Positions 24,237 to 33,557 of a stretch of DNA of 61,956 nt are shown here, piece by piece. The notes below the pieces were generated by a model. That model ran no database searches. It saw only the letters and a program-made list of their open reading frames with translations, and was not told the DNA's origin. This DNA is from an uncultured Anaerotignum sp. (GTDB taxonomy: Bacteria > Bacillota > Clostridia > Lachnospirales > Anaerotignaceae), in assembly GCA_910578425.1 (NCBI GenBank), contig CAJTQX010000012.1, positions 1 through 61,956 of the forward strand, read 5' to 3'. The first letter of the stretch is position 1. Each line of letters starts with the position of its first letter. Made by a program: the position numbers and the translations under genes.

Positions 24237-25682
24237 TTATTTCTCTCTATCCGTTTTCTTTGTTTCTATCGTTTCATAAGCAACCCGCTCCGGCTTTTCC
24301 CCGCGTTCGATGGCAGGGACAAAGCGGTTCCAGAAATCGTTATACAAGCGGAATATTTCTTTACGTTTCCCGTAAATGAATACCAACGTAATGATGACAT
24401 AGCCTGCGCTCAGGAGGTCTGTGAACGCCCAAAGCAGGTCTGCCTCCAGATCATAGAAAACGAGCGCCGGGATAATGAAATACACCATATAAACAGGCGT
24501 CATTTTTTTATTCAGCGCAGTATCCCCCATGGCGTAATTGACTGATTTCGAACAGCTGTAATACATACCGATGATGGTCGTCCATGCGAATACCGTGATA
24601 GCAAGTGCCATCAGCGCGCTGCCGATATTGCCGTAAGCAACGCCCCATGCCACCGTTGTAAGCTGTGCGCTTGTTACATCGGGAAAATCAATATAGGCGT
24701 TCGTCAGGATGATAGAAAGCGCCGTTACCGAGCAGACAACGATCGTATCCAGGAATACTTCGCCCCAGCCCCACGAGGACTGGCGAACAGGGTGGTCTGT
24801 GATTGCGGCGGCGTGTGCCACGATGCCATACCCCGTCCCCGCGTCATTGGAGTAAAGCCCCCTTGCGATGCCGTAACGCAGCGCATCCCGGACGGTTGCC
24901 CCGGCAAAGCCACCAATTCCGGCCATAGGCGTGAACGCGCTTTTGAATATCAACGCAAACGCCGCTGGAACCATCGTCAGGTGTGTCAGCAGTATCCCGA
25001 TGCCGCCAAGTATGTAGATCAGTGCCATAAAGGGGACAATCTTTTCCATGATCTCGGCAATCCTCCGCAGCCCGCCGCCTACGGTAATAAAATACGTTAC
25101 CGCGACCAGTATGACTGAAACAATAGCCGGAACCCCAAACGCCTCGTTCAAAGAGCTTGTCACGGATTCTGTCTGCACCGCGTTTGTCCATGGCCCGAAT
25201 ATAAATACGAAGAACGCCAAAACAACGGAGCCTTTTTTCCAGCCAAACGCGTTTTTCATGACAAACGAACGGTCGCACAGGTATTCGTCCATGGATTTGT
25301 CATATTTCACGCGGTACCTCTGCCCAAGGATGATTTCGCAGGCCTTTGTGGACATTCCAAGGAGCCCGGAAAGCCACATCCAGAATACCGCGCCCGGGCC
25401 GCCCATCGTGATGGCTGTTGCCACGCCGCCAATATTGCCTACGCCAATCGTATTCGCCATTGCCGTGCAGGCCGCCGCAAAGCCGGATACTGTCCCTTCG
25501 CCGTCGCCTTTTCCTTTGAACATTTTACCAAACGTATTTTTGAAATGGAACCCTATCTTTGTAATATACCGGAACTTGAATTTAACGGAAAGGTAGAGCC
25601 CTGTCCCTACAAGGGCAACCGTCATAGGCGTCCCCCATAAAAAGTCTGAAATCGTCTGTATGATCCGCAGTATCATTTCCAT
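24237..25682 (-). CDS. AGCS-family sodium:alanine/glycine-type amino acid symporter
   Basis: This 481-aa membrane protein belongs to the alanine-or-glycine:cation symporter family (AlsT/DagA type). Many transmembrane helices are visible. Family motifs seen are GTPMTVALVGTGLYLSVKF, the GVGNIGGVATAITMGGPGAVFWMW block, and GLYSNDAGTGYGIVAHAAA. It probably imports a small neutral amino acid with sodium; the operon suggests methionine, S-methylmethionine or a related sulfur compound, which is inference. The start at 25682 has GGGGGAAAG upstream. It lies 12 nt from mmuM. Confidence 0.9.
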   Translation of the reverse strand: MEMILRIIQTISDFLWGTPMTVALVGTGLYLSVKFKFRYITKIGFHFKNTFGKMFKGKGDGEGTVSGFAAACTAMANTIGVGNIGGVATAITMGGPGAVFWMWLSGLLGMSTKACEIILGQRYRVKYDKSMDEYLCDRSFVMKNAFGWKKGSVVLAFFVFIFGPWTNAVQTESVTSSLNEAFGVPAIVSVILVAVTYFITVGGGLRRIAEIMEKIVPFMALIYILGGIGILLTHLTMVPAAFALIFKSAFTPMAGIGGFAGATVRDALRYGIARGLYSNDAGTGYGIVAHAAAITDHPVRQSSWGWGEVFLDTIVVCSVTALSIILTNAYIDFPDVTSAQLTTVAWGVAYGNIGSALMALAITVFAWTTIIGMYYSCSKSVNYAMGDTALNKKMTPVYMVYFIIPALVFYDLEADLLWAFTDLLSAGYVIITLVFIYGKRKEIFRLYNDFWNRFVPAIERGEKPERVAYETIETKKTDREK

Positions 25683-25754
25683 TTTCTTTCCCCCTTCTAT
25701 CAAGCATGCTAAATCAAGAAATTATCCGTTTCAATCCTGTTTTTTATTGATGCC

Positions 25755-26930
25755 TTACGCAAATACTGACAATGCGTTCCGGATGTCATCCAGGATATCT
25801 GCGCTGTCCTCGATCCCCGCAGAAATCCGGATGAGCCCTTCCTCCATGCCCATCTTTTTCAGTTCATCCGGTGTAAATTCATTGCGGAACGCTGTTGCAG
25901 GATGGGCGAGGGAGGTGCGGAAGCCGCCTAGCGTCCCAAGGTATTTCACCAGTTCCAGCTTGCGGATAAAGGCATTGACCTTCTCCCTGTCATCCGCTAC
26001 ACGGAAGCTGAGCATGGCGCCGCAGCCGTCCGGCAGGAGCCTTTTTGCCAGCGCGTGCTGGGGGTGCGTTTCCAAGGAAGGGTAGTTGACATATTTTACA
26101 CGGGGATCCTCTGCCAGTGCATGGGCAATTTTGTCCGCGTTTTCCATCTGCTTTTGTACACGGAGCTGCATCGTGCGGATGCTCCGCAATGCAAGCCACG
26201 CGCTGTTTGCATCCAGGCAGCCGCCGAACAGCAGGTATCCCCGGTTGATTTTTTGGATCAAATGCTCCGACGCCGTAATGGAACCGGCTGTGATATCGCT
26301 GTGGCCGCCAAAAAACTTTGTCAGGGAATGGACGACGACATCGGCCCCGTGTTCTAACGGCCTTATGGCAAAGGGTGTCGTGAAGGTGCTGTCTACTACG
26401 GTCAGCGCGCCGCACTCCTTTGCAAGCGCAGTTACTGCATCAATATCCACCACATTGATCAGCGGGTTGCTGATGATTTCTGTATAAAACAGCTTGGTTT
26501 CCGGCCTGACCGCCGCCCTTATTTTTTCGATATCCATAAAATCCACATAATCCGTTGTGATACCGAATTTCGGCAGTATCTCGTCCAACAGCTCAATCGT
26601 TTCGCCATATACCGCATTGCTGCAAAGTATCCTGTCCCCGGCTTTTAACAGGGAAAGCAGCGTAGTTGAGATTGCCGCCATCCCGGAGGATGTGACCAAA
26701 CCTGCCCCTCCTTTCTCCATGTGGGTAATGACGCCGGCGAGCATATCCCTGTTTGGCGCGGATGTCCTGTTGTAAAAATACTTGCCGCCGTTGTTGGCAA
26801 AATCATAATCATCCAAATCCTCCGCCTCATAAGCCGTTGCAAAATACAGCGGCGGGGCATCCGGGTTTATGATTGCCTTTTTTAACTTTGCACCTCCGTG
26901 CAGGATTTCCGTTTCCCAGCTTGCTGCCAT
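25755..26930 (-). CDS. PLP-dependent Cys/Met metabolism enzyme (methionine gamma-lyase or cystathionine lyase type)
   Basis: This 391-aa protein is a fold-type I PLP enzyme of the Cys/Met metabolism family. It shows YFYNRTSAPNRDMLAGVI, SSGMAAISTTLLSLLKAGD (phosphate-binding), VDSTFTTPFAIRPLEHGAD, and SLTKFFGGHSDITAG with the PLP-binding Lys (~207). Members cleave methionine, cystathionine or homocysteine, or build cystathionine; sequence alone does not decide. With a homocysteine methyltransferase and a transporter in the same operon, methionine or S-methylmethionine metabolism is likely. AAAGGAGG precedes the ATG. Confidence 0.9.
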   Translation of the reverse strand: MAASWETEILHGGAKLKKAIINPDAPPLYFATAYEAEDLDDYDFANNGGKYFYNRTSAPNRDMLAGVITHMEKGGAGLVTSSGMAAISTTLLSLLKAGDRILCSNAVYGETIELLDEILPKFGITTDYVDFMDIEKIRAAVRPETKLFYTEIISNPLINVVDIDAVTALAKECGALTVVDSTFTTPFAIRPLEHGADVVVHSLTKFFGGHSDITAGSITASEHLIQKINRGYLLFGGCLDANSAWLALRSIRTMQLRVQKQMENADKIAHALAEDPRVKYVNYPSLETHPQHALAKRLLPDGCGAMLSFRVADDREKVNAFIRKLELVKYLGTLGGFRTSLAHPATAFRNEFTPDELKKMGMEEGLIRISAGIEDSADILDDIRNALSVFA

Positions 26931-26983
26931 ATCCTCTTTCCTCCTTTAGCTACGTTCTTGCCCTCAGCATTGTCCTTACCCTC

Positions 26984-27014
26984 ATGCTAAACGTTATAGT
27001 AAGGATAAAGTCAA
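26984..27014 (-). promoter_or_regulatory. MerR-type promoter with 19-bp spacer for the sulfur operon
   Basis: On the minus strand TTGACT (27009-27014) and TAGCAT (26984-26989) are separated by 19 bp instead of 17. The spacer holds an imperfect inverted repeat, ACTTTAT...ATAACGT. This is the layout that MerR-family regulators bind and untwist. A MerR-family gene remnant lies directly upstream (27110). Confidence 0.6.
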
Positions 27015-27109
27015 GAAGAAATTTAGATTTTTTTGATCTGGAAATTTCCTGCATGAAAAAAGGGCATGTGTGTTCATGCATATGTCCCTTTCTCATGTAA
27101 AACTGCCCG

Positions 27110-27712
27110 TTACAGCAGCATTTGTATTTCATACATGGCGTCCGACCAGTCTACAAGGTTATCCTCAAATTCCAACGCGATTACCAGCCTTGGCGGCGCA
27201 GCCAACCGGAAACGTTCATTTAGCAGGCGGGTATCCCAGCTTTCCAGCAGAAGCCTTGTGCGGAAACAGAGATATTCCCCGGCCGGAAGGACTCGGAAAT
27301 GTTCCGCTTGGAAATCTGGTTTTTTCCGCATGTGCAGGAAATAGGAATATGGCTGGAACCTGCCCGCAGCCAAAGCGTCAAACTGTAATTTATAGCCGTA
27401 TTGCCGCCGGAAGGGCAGATCCTTATATTGTGTCATACCCTTAGCCGCCGCAAGGCGGATTTCCATATCCGATAGTGCGTCGCTTTCATAGCAGGGCACT
27501 TCCAAAACATGTCGTTCCTCTTGCCATGTGGTATAGAATGCCTCCTTTGTATTATCTTCATCCATATAAGTAAAACGGCTGATATACCACTCCATATCTT
27601 TTACCAGATCCTGCATCTCCATAATCTCATTGTTGAGAGCTTCCTTTTGCCGGTAAAGCGCGGAAAGAAGGGCATCGACCGTCCCCGTCTTAATAATGGT
27701 GCATATTTCCTC
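27110..27712 (-). pseudogene. MerR-family regulator, N-terminally truncated at the element junction
   Basis: About 200 residues remain of a BltR/BmrR-type MerR regulator: the linking coiled coil (LEEICTIIKTG..., ALYRQKEALNNEIMEMQDLV) and the C-terminal effector-binding domain (LEVPCYESDALSDMEI, FRVLPAGEYLCFRTR, YEIQMLL). The winged-helix DNA-binding head is missing. An open frame continues upstream to 27988, but there it is merely the antisense of the virB4 gene. The gene therefore breaks near 27712, where the conjugative element begins. It probably once activated the operon at 26930. Confidence 0.75.
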
Positions 27713-27718
27713 CAGGGC
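27712..27718. other. Junction between chromosome and truncated conjugative element
   Basis: To the left the minus strand reads as the MerR coiled-coil helix. To the right the plus strand reads as an internal part of VirB4. Both genes lack their N-termini here. This marks a deletion or recombination join rather than a clean integration site, because an ICE end would not cut inside its own virB4. The exact base cannot be fixed by eye; it lies within about 27700-27735. Confidence 0.65.
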
Positions 27719-29147
27719 AAGCCTTGCGGTGCAGCTGCGCAGGGAAGGCGAAGTTTTGCTGCACTGCGCGGTGTTCATAGAGGTTTCCGCACCGACATTG
27801 GAAAAGCTGAAGGAGATGCAGGCGGACGTGGAGGCGGAGCTGACGCGCTCCAAGATCGCGGCGGACAAGCTGTTCCTCCGGCAGAAGGAGGGTTTCGAAA
27901 GCGTGCAGCCCTGCGGCAAAAACCGTTTCGGCGAGCAGTTCGAGCGCGTCCTCCCCTCCGCCAGCGCGGGCAACCTGTTCCCCTTCAATTACAGCGGGAA
28001 GGCCGACCCGGAGGGCTTTTATATCGGTTACGACAAGTATGGCAGCAACCTGTTTATTGACTTCCGGAGGAAAACAGCGGATAAGACCAATTCCAACATC
28101 CTCATACTCGGCAACAGCGGCGAGGGCAAAAGCTACCTCATGAAGCTGCTGCTCTGCAACACGCGGGAAAGCGGCATGGACGTCATCTGCCTTGACGTGG
28201 AAACGGAATATCAATACCTGACGGAGAAACTTGACGGCTGTTACATCGACCTGATGGAAGGGAAATACCTGCTGAACGTGCTGGAGCCGAAACGCTGGGA
28301 GGAAGGGGGCGGCTCCGTACTGTCAAGGCATATCTCCTTCCTGCGGGATTTCTTCCGTTCCTATAAGGACTTCACCGGCGCGGAGATCGATGTGCTGGAG
28401 ATTTTTCTGGAACGGCTGTATGAAAGTTTCGGCATAACAGATGAAATAAACCTGTCCCTGCTGGGGCATGGGGACTATCCGATTTTATCAGACCTCTATG
28501 CACTGGCAGAGAATGAGTTGAACAGCTTTGAGGACAGGAAAAGCAATATCTACACGCGGGAAACGGTGCGGGATTTATGTTTGAAACTGAAATCTATCTG
28601 CGTAGGCGCGGACAGCCGCTTTTTCAACGGGCATACGAACGTGACTTCGGACAGCTTCCTGTGCTTCGGCGTAAAGGGAATCATGGACGCGGACGTATCC
28701 ATCCGCAACGCCATGCTGTTCAATGTGCTGTCGTATATGTCGGACGCGCTGCTGGCGAAAGGGCATACAGCGGTGTTCATTGACGAAGTCCATATGTACC
28801 TGTCGAACACTGTGGCAGTGGAATACATCCGCAATGCCATGAAGCGCGTGCGGAAACGGGAGAGCGCGGTGATCCTTGCGAGCCAAAATTTAAGCGATTT
28901 CATTCAGCCGAATGTGAAGGAGCTGACGAAGCCGCTGTTTGCGATCCCGACGCACCAGTTCCTGTTCCATCCGGGCAGGATGTCCAAAAGCGAGTACATG
29001 GAGATGCTGCAGCTGGAGGAAAGCCTGTTTGACCTGATCAGCCATCCGGCAAACGGCACCTGCGTATTCCGGCATGGTGCGGAGGTATACCATTTAATCG
29101 TGAAAGCCGAGAAGTACAAAGAGGAAATGTTTGAAAAAAAGGTGTAA
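27712..29147 (+). pseudogene. VirB4-like conjugation ATPase, N-terminally truncated
   Basis: This is the ATPase part of a VirB4/TraE-type protein, which powers assembly of the conjugative type IV secretion channel. Seen are FIEVSAPTLEKLKEMQADVE, NLFPFNYSGKADPEGFYIG, Walker A ILGNSGEGKSYLMK, CLDVETEYQ, and Walker B AVFIDEVHMYLSN. The C-terminus is complete. Roughly the first 200-300 residues of a normal VirB4 are absent because the gene begins at the junction. An ATG at 27696 could start a 483-aa product, but no good ribosome binding site precedes it. Transfer is probably not possible from this element alone. Confidence 0.85.
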
Positions 29148-29308
29148 GACCGTGGGGGCGCCGCCCCCACTGCCCCTGCAAGCCCTTTGAAAAGGGCTTG
29201 ACCCTAAACTTTTTTTACACCGCGCAAAATGCGCGGTGAAGAAGGGTCAAGGGATGAAATCCCTTGCGGGGTATTGGGGCAGCGCCCCAAGGTTTCAGGA
29301 GGTGAAAT
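29148..29308. repeat. Modular hairpin element between virB4 and the YodL gene
   Basis: In order: GGGGGCGCCGCCCCC, AAGCCCTTTGAAAAGGGCTT, ACCGCGCAAAATGCGCGGT, the AAGGGATGAAATCCCTT hairpin, TTGGGGCAGCGCCCCAA and then the ribosome binding site. It is almost the same as the element at 30628-30730 and related to chromosomal copies. Confidence 0.65.
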
Positions 29309-30583
29309 ATGAAAAATAAAGAATTGCAGGAGGCGGCATTGGTGAAAGGCCGCCGCAGCCTGCTGGGGCTCTACCAGCTACAGGAGGATAAACGGGACTA
29401 TCTTTATGCAGGTTCTAAAGAACTGCAGGCGCGGGGCTTGGAGGTGCATCGGGAGAACTACGAACTGGTGTATACCGCCCCGCTTCGCTTTTCCGATACA
29501 CTGGATAAGATTTACGAACGCTTCAATATTGACCGTCCGGAGGATTTCACAGGCCATTCGCTGTCTGTCAGCGACGTCATCGTCCGGAACCAGAACGGCA
29601 GGGTATCCGCAAGGTTCGTGGACAGCTTCGGCTTTGGCACGCTTCCGGCATTCGTCAATGAAATACGTGCGGCAAATCCCCTGCGTATCATTGAGGAACT
29701 GGACGCACTGCGGCCGGGCGATACGGTACAATTATCCTCCGGTACAGCATTAAAAATCGAATCGGAACAAAAAATTGACTGGAAGGGCTGGGACAGGACG
29801 CTCTGCGGATTGGATTTAGAAAGACAACCCGTCAGCTTTCATATTTTGGAGGCGGAGCGCGTTGTTTCCAGAGGAAAACAGGAGTTTTTGCAGGCGGAAC
29901 CGGAATGCAGCTCCTGTTTTTATGTCATCGGCAATCTCAAGGAGACATCATTAACGATACACCCTTTCAGGGATTTATCGGAGGCCGAAGCCGTTTACCG
30001 CAGCCTGCCAACAGATAAAACGAAAGTCTTGGGCGTGGAAAATCAGCACATGGGCGGCATTGACCTGATGCGGTGCATCAATGGCATGGATATGCCGGTG
30101 GAGGATTACAAGCGGCTCTATGGCTGGCGCAACCCCGACATTTTTACGGCTGTGCAGGCTTTGAAAGAACACTTTTTTGACAAAACGGAAGATTTAAGGC
30201 AGGAGAACGGAGGGAAAAGGATGGAGCTGGATGCTGGGAAAGAAACATTTGAACGGGCAGAGATTGACGGTGTAGAGGTGCTGTTCACCAACGCGCGGCT
30301 GGACAGGGACACTGTTCCGGAAGGTTTATATTGTTACGATGTGCGGGAAACGGACGGCTCCGGCGGCATTGCCGCGACACTGGAACCGTTCGTGGCGGTC
30401 AACCATTGGGGGACGGTGCTGTCCAAACAGTCGTTCCCGATGGAGGATGAATACTATCAACTGAGTGCGGACAGCTTCAACTATCTGGGCGAGATGGCAA
30501 CTGCGGAGGAATATCTGCGGGAGGAACAGCAGGAGCAAAATGAGAATTTGGAGCAAAACGGCGGCATGGATCTTAGCCTGTGA
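29309..30583 (+). CDS. YodL-like and LPD28-like domain protein of the conjugative element
   Basis: This 424-aa protein has an N-terminal YodL-like region (residues ~20-110: YQLQEDKRDYLYAGSKELQ, YELVYTAPLRFSD, FNIDRPEDFTGHSLSVSDVI, VDSFGFG). A middle part (~170-290) resembles the polyvalent-protein accessory segments of conjugative elements. A C-terminal LPD28-like domain (~310-390: EIDGVEVLFTNARLDRDTV, PEGLYCYDVRETD, GTVLSKQ) follows. Such proteins are common ICE cargo with unknown activity; they are sometimes suggested to protect incoming DNA. AGGAGGTG precedes the ATG. Confidence 0.75.
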   Translation: MKNKELQEAALVKGRRSLLGLYQLQEDKRDYLYAGSKELQARGLEVHRENYELVYTAPLRFSDTLDKIYERFNIDRPEDFTGHSLSVSDVIVRNQNGRVSARFVDSFGFGTLPAFVNEIRAANPLRIIEELDALRPGDTVQLSSGTALKIESEQKIDWKGWDRTLCGLDLERQPVSFHILEAERVVSRGKQEFLQAEPECSSCFYVIGNLKETSLTIHPFRDLSEAEAVYRSLPTDKTKVLGVENQHMGGIDLMRCINGMDMPVEDYKRLYGWRNPDIFTAVQALKEHFFDKTEDLRQENGGKRMELDAGKETFERAEIDGVEVLFTNARLDRDTVPEGLYCYDVRETDGSGGIAATLEPFVAVNHWGTVLSKQSFPMEDEYYQLSADSFNYLGEMATAEEYLREEQQEQNENLEQNGGMDLSL

Positions 30584-30742
30584 CAAAATGTTTGCGAAAG
30601 AAATATGTTTTGTCGGAAACTACATTTTCCTACTGCACCGCGCAAGATGCGCGGTGAAAATAAAGTTTGGGATCCAACCCTTTTCAAAGGGTTGGCGGGG
30701 GATTGGGGCAGCGCCCCAAGGTCTTTTAGGAGGTGGTGCGGA
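30584..30742. repeat. Modular hairpin element before the NlpC/P60 gene
   Basis: It contains ACCGCGCAAGATGCGCGGT, AACCCTTTTCAAAGGGTT and TTGGGGCAGCGCCCCAAGG, then AGGAGGTGG. It is a near repeat of the 29148-29308 element with fewer modules. Confidence 0.6.
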
Positions 30743-31690
30743 TTGGCAAACCCAATGGCGGTGCTGGCGGTGAGGGCTGCGGGGGACAAAAGGCTGCGGA
30801 CGCTTGCAGCCTCTGTCATTGTCGGACTGGTTGTGTTCCTTCTGGTTCCGTTTCTGGTGCTGCTTTCCGTTGCAAATGCCAAAGCCGGGTACAGTCAGGA
30901 AATCGCGCGGATCGTGTTCGATGGCGGTGAAATTCCGGATGGTACCCCGGAGGATCTGGCCGGATACATGGAGGATATGATGGACGCCTTTGCGCAGCTG
31001 GATGTGGCACTGGAGGATTTTGAGGACGGGGAATTGGACGAGGTGAAGGCCAAGTCCTTTTTTTATGTCCTTTATTTCACAGAGGCCAAGTCAGATTTTG
31101 AGGATGACTTTTACAGGGATTTCTTGGAATGTTTCTCAGACGCGGACAATGATGAAGATATCTATTCCTCATTGGAATCCTTTCTTCCCCACTCTTTTAC
31201 AGAAACAGAGAAAGAGGAAATCCACGAACTCTACCTGTTCATCAAGTTTGGGTATTCTTCGACCAACCAGATCGGCGGCATCACAGGCATCCCCGGCGAG
31301 GCGTTCAATGACGAAACCTTTGCGAAGCTGATGGGAGAGGCAACGAAGTACATCGGGCGGCCATATGTCTGGGGCGGCAGCACGCCCTCCACCAGCTTCG
31401 ACTGCTCCGGTTTTGTCTGTTGGTCATATACAAAATCGGGCGTTTATAACCTGCCCCGCACGACAGCGCAGGGGATTTATAACCAGTGCGCGCCTGTGGC
31501 AAAGGAAGATTTGAAGCCCGGCGATCTGGTGTTTTTTACGGGGACATACAACAGCGGTTCCCCGGTTTCGCACATCGGCATATACGTCGGCGACAACCAG
31601 ATGCTCCATGCGGGCGACCCTATAGGTTACGCGAACCTTGGAAATTCGTACTGGATCAAACACTGGTACGGCGGCGGGCGGCTGCTGTAA
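30743..31690 (+). CDS. NlpC/P60 cell wall hydrolase of the conjugation apparatus
   Basis: This 315-aa protein has an N-terminal membrane helix (~24-48, SVIVGLVVFLLVPFLVLLSV), an acidic helical linker, and a C-terminal NlpC/P60 domain (~205-315). The catalytic Cys lies in TSFDCSGFVCW, the His in PVSHIGIYVGDN, and GYANLGNSYW follows. NlpC/P60 enzymes cut peptide stems of peptidoglycan; in Gram-positive conjugation they open the wall for the secretion channel. The TTG start at 30743 was chosen because AGGAGGTGG lies 6 nt upstream. A lytic transglycosylase domain, often fused in Tn916-like relatives, is absent. Confidence 0.88.
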   Translation: MANPMAVLAVRAAGDKRLRTLAASVIVGLVVFLLVPFLVLLSVANAKAGYSQEIARIVFDGGEIPDGTPEDLAGYMEDMMDAFAQLDVALEDFEDGELDEVKAKSFFYVLYFTEAKSDFEDDFYRDFLECFSDADNDEDIYSSLESFLPHSFTETEKEEIHELYLFIKFGYSSTNQIGGITGIPGEAFNDETFAKLMGEATKYIGRPYVWGGSTPSTSFDCSGFVCWSYTKSGVYNLPRTTAQGIYNQCAPVAKEDLKPGDLVFFTGTYNSGSPVSHIGIYVGDNQMLHAGDPIGYANLGNSYWIKHWYGGGRLL

Positions 31691-31749
31691 GCTGCTGGAT
31701 TTAATGATGGAAATGAGGAAAATAGTCAAGGAAAACGGAGGAAAGGCTG

Positions 31750-32313
31750 ATGAAAAAAATCAGTTTGGAAGAATTAAAGCAGATGAAAAACAGGGGCGGG
31801 CTGGTGCTGCAGGGCTGTGGCGGGGACCTGCAGGAATGGGTGGACGGCATCCATAAAATCCTGTCGGACGAAGGAATCCTTCAGGTTGGCAATGCGTTCC
31901 ATGAGGTTTATACGTTTGAAAATGAAGGGCTGACCTGCCTGCTGTTCAATATGCAGGGCGTGAACCCGGATATGGGGAGGCTCGCCATTTGGCGGATTGC
32001 TGCCCACGAAACCTTTGGCGGGATGTGGTTAGAGGACTATCTGGATAAGCACTTCGGCATGGATTTGGAACAGGAAACAGTACAGAAACCGGACTGTGAA
32101 TTGATTGGGCAGGACGGGAACATCTTCAACCTGATAGGGATTGCAGCAAGGACCCTGCGCAGAAACGGCATGGCGGATCAGGCAAAGGAGATGCAGGAAC
32201 GCATCACAAAAGCCGCCGGCAGTTACTATGACGCGCTGGATATCATCGGGGAATACGTCAATATCACTGGCCCTGATGAGGAAATGGATGACGATATGGA
32301 TATGGGAATGTGA
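31750..32313 (+). CDS. Conjugative element accessory protein, 187 aa, unknown function
   Basis: I do not recognise a named domain. The first half reads ISLEELKQMKNRGGLVLQGC and is mixed alpha/beta. The second half, CELIGQDGNIFNLIGIAART followed by LRRNGMADQAKEMQERI, is typical of small proteins in Clostridia conjugative elements. The end is very acidic (GPDEEMDDDMDMGM). No signal or membrane segment. GAGGAAAGG precedes the ATG. It lies between the NlpC/P60 gene and the DUF6103-like gene. Confidence 0.65.
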   Translation: MKKISLEELKQMKNRGGLVLQGCGGDLQEWVDGIHKILSDEGILQVGNAFHEVYTFENEGLTCLLFNMQGVNPDMGRLAIWRIAAHETFGGMWLEDYLDKHFGMDLEQETVQKPDCELIGQDGNIFNLIGIAARTLRRNGMADQAKEMQERITKAAGSYYDALDIIGEYVNITGPDEEMDDDMDMGM

Positions 32314-32382
32314 GCGGCAAAGTCAGTGTTTGGAATAAAATGGGGAAAAATTTAGGCATGGATTTTATGTGAGGTGAGTGCG

Positions 32383-32676
32383 GTGAAGCAAACAGCAGTG
32401 CAGGTAAAATTTGATTCCGGCAGGCACGCAGCACTGGTACGGTACGCCGGAAAGAAGAATGTTTCGATTGAAAACGAACTTTCGGAAACGCTGGAACGGC
32501 TCTATAAACGGCTCGTCCCTGCCGACGTCCGGGAATACATCGAGGAAACGGATACAGAAAAAAGTGAGCCGAAAAAGAAGGATTCTGCTGCGGGAAACAG
32601 TGAAGCGCAAAAGAAAGATTTCACTGCAGGCAGTAGGCCGGAAACGGTGGATTTTGGCCTATCAGGGCAGGAATGA
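32383..32676 (+). CDS. DUF6103-like small protein of the element
   Basis: This 97-aa protein starts at GTG with GAGGTGAG upstream; a GTG at 32374 is also possible. The N-terminal half, KQTAVQVKFDSGRHAALVRY, then ENELSETLERLYKRLVPADV and REYIEE, follows the DUF6103 pattern of conjugative elements. It looks like a beta-strand plus two helices, reminiscent of ribbon-helix-helix proteins. The C-terminal third is Lys/Ser/Glu-rich linker. DNA binding is possible but not shown. Confidence 0.65.
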   Translation: MKQTAVQVKFDSGRHAALVRYAGKKNVSIENELSETLERLYKRLVPADVREYIEETDTEKSEPKKKDSAAGNSEAQKKDFTAGSRPETVDFGLSGQE

Positions 32677-33137
32677 ACAACCAGCGGCGCGGCAAAAAAC
32701 AATGGCCGCCCCTTGTGCCGCCCTGTCCGCCCCTGTGTGGGCTCCTTTGGATCTGGACGGGGAGTTGGTGGGCTGAGGGGGTAAAAGCGAGATTTGAGCC
32801 GGTTTGAGGGAAAACTGAAAAAGAGGGTTTCAAAGGATTTTCAAAAGGCTTTCAAAAGCGTTTTTTTCATGCCCCAGACATGGGGATTTCCCTGCTTGGA
32901 AATGCGGAAATCAGGGGCAAAACCAACTGCAAAAGTGCTTGCTGGTTAAATTTCGGCGCTGGCACGCCGAAAAAAGCCCTCAAATCCCCGCAGTGCGGGG
33001 ATTTCCTGCTGACGCTGGCAAACGGGCATCGGTGCTGGTCAGCGTGCTGGTGGAAAGAAACAAACAGAAAAATGCCCCAAAGCATCGGCTTTGCCGCCGA
33101 CGCTGGTACCGACGCTTGGAGCTGGAAGGAGAGACAC
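32677..33137. other. Gap with inverted repeats, no clear gene
   Basis: This 460-bp stretch holds a GC-rich part (32700-32790), AAAAGGATTTTCAAAAGGC-like direct repeats (32835-32860), a CCCCGCAGTGCGGGG hairpin (32985-32999), and loosely repeated CGGCATCGGTGCTGG / CGACGCTGGTACCG text. A frame from 32880 runs into the next gene but its upstream part looks non-coding (Cys/Trp-rich). The ribosome binding site at 33128 argues that the gene begins at 33138. Confidence 0.45.
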
Positions 33138-33557
33138 ATGGAACAGACGGGATACAAGAAACAGAGATGCACAGTCTGGCTGACAAAGGAGGCTGTGCTG
33201 AAAAGCGATGCGGGCATGGTGCAGGAGGAACTGCCGACCCGCAGTGATTATATTGAACAGGCGATCCATTTCTATGCCGGACATCTGGCAATGGAGCGCA
33301 ACACAGATTACATTGCGCGGGCGATCCATGAAAGCGTTTCCGGGACGGTGAAAACCTCGGAAAACAGACTTGCCCGTCTGCTGTTCAAGATCGCCGTGGA
33401 GATGGCGAAGTTGGAACAGATGCTGGCGACCATTAATGAGATGGACGAGGAAACCCTGCGGCGGCTCCATATCCGCTGCGTGAATGACGTGAAAAAGATC
33501 AACGGCATCATCCGCATGGAGGACGCCGTGAAATTCCAGAGGGGGGAAGAAGAATGA
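33138..33557 (+). CDS. Putative ribbon-helix-helix / relaxosome accessory protein
   Basis: This 139-aa protein begins with a strand-like KQRCTVWLTKEAV and a helix pair (LPTRSDYIEQAIHFYAGHLA), which resembles the ribbon-helix-helix fold of plasmid mobilisation auxiliaries. The rest is helical (ENRLARLLFKIAVEMAKLEQ). It lies three genes before the relaxase, a usual place for an oriT-binding accessory protein. AAGGAGAGAC precedes the ATG. It overlaps the next gene by 4 nt. The assignment rests on pattern only. Confidence 0.5.
   Translation: MEQTGYKKQRCTVWLTKEAVLKSDAGMVQEELPTRSDYIEQAIHFYAGHLAMERNTDYIARAIHESVSGTVKTSENRLARLLFKIAVEMAKLEQMLATINEMDEETLRRLHIRCVNDVKKINGIIRMEDAVKFQRGEEE

Noticed and set aside
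27696..27988. N-terminal extension of the MerR-like minus-strand frame
   Set aside because: Beyond about 27712 this frame is simply the complement of virB4 codons, so the fusion is not a real protein.
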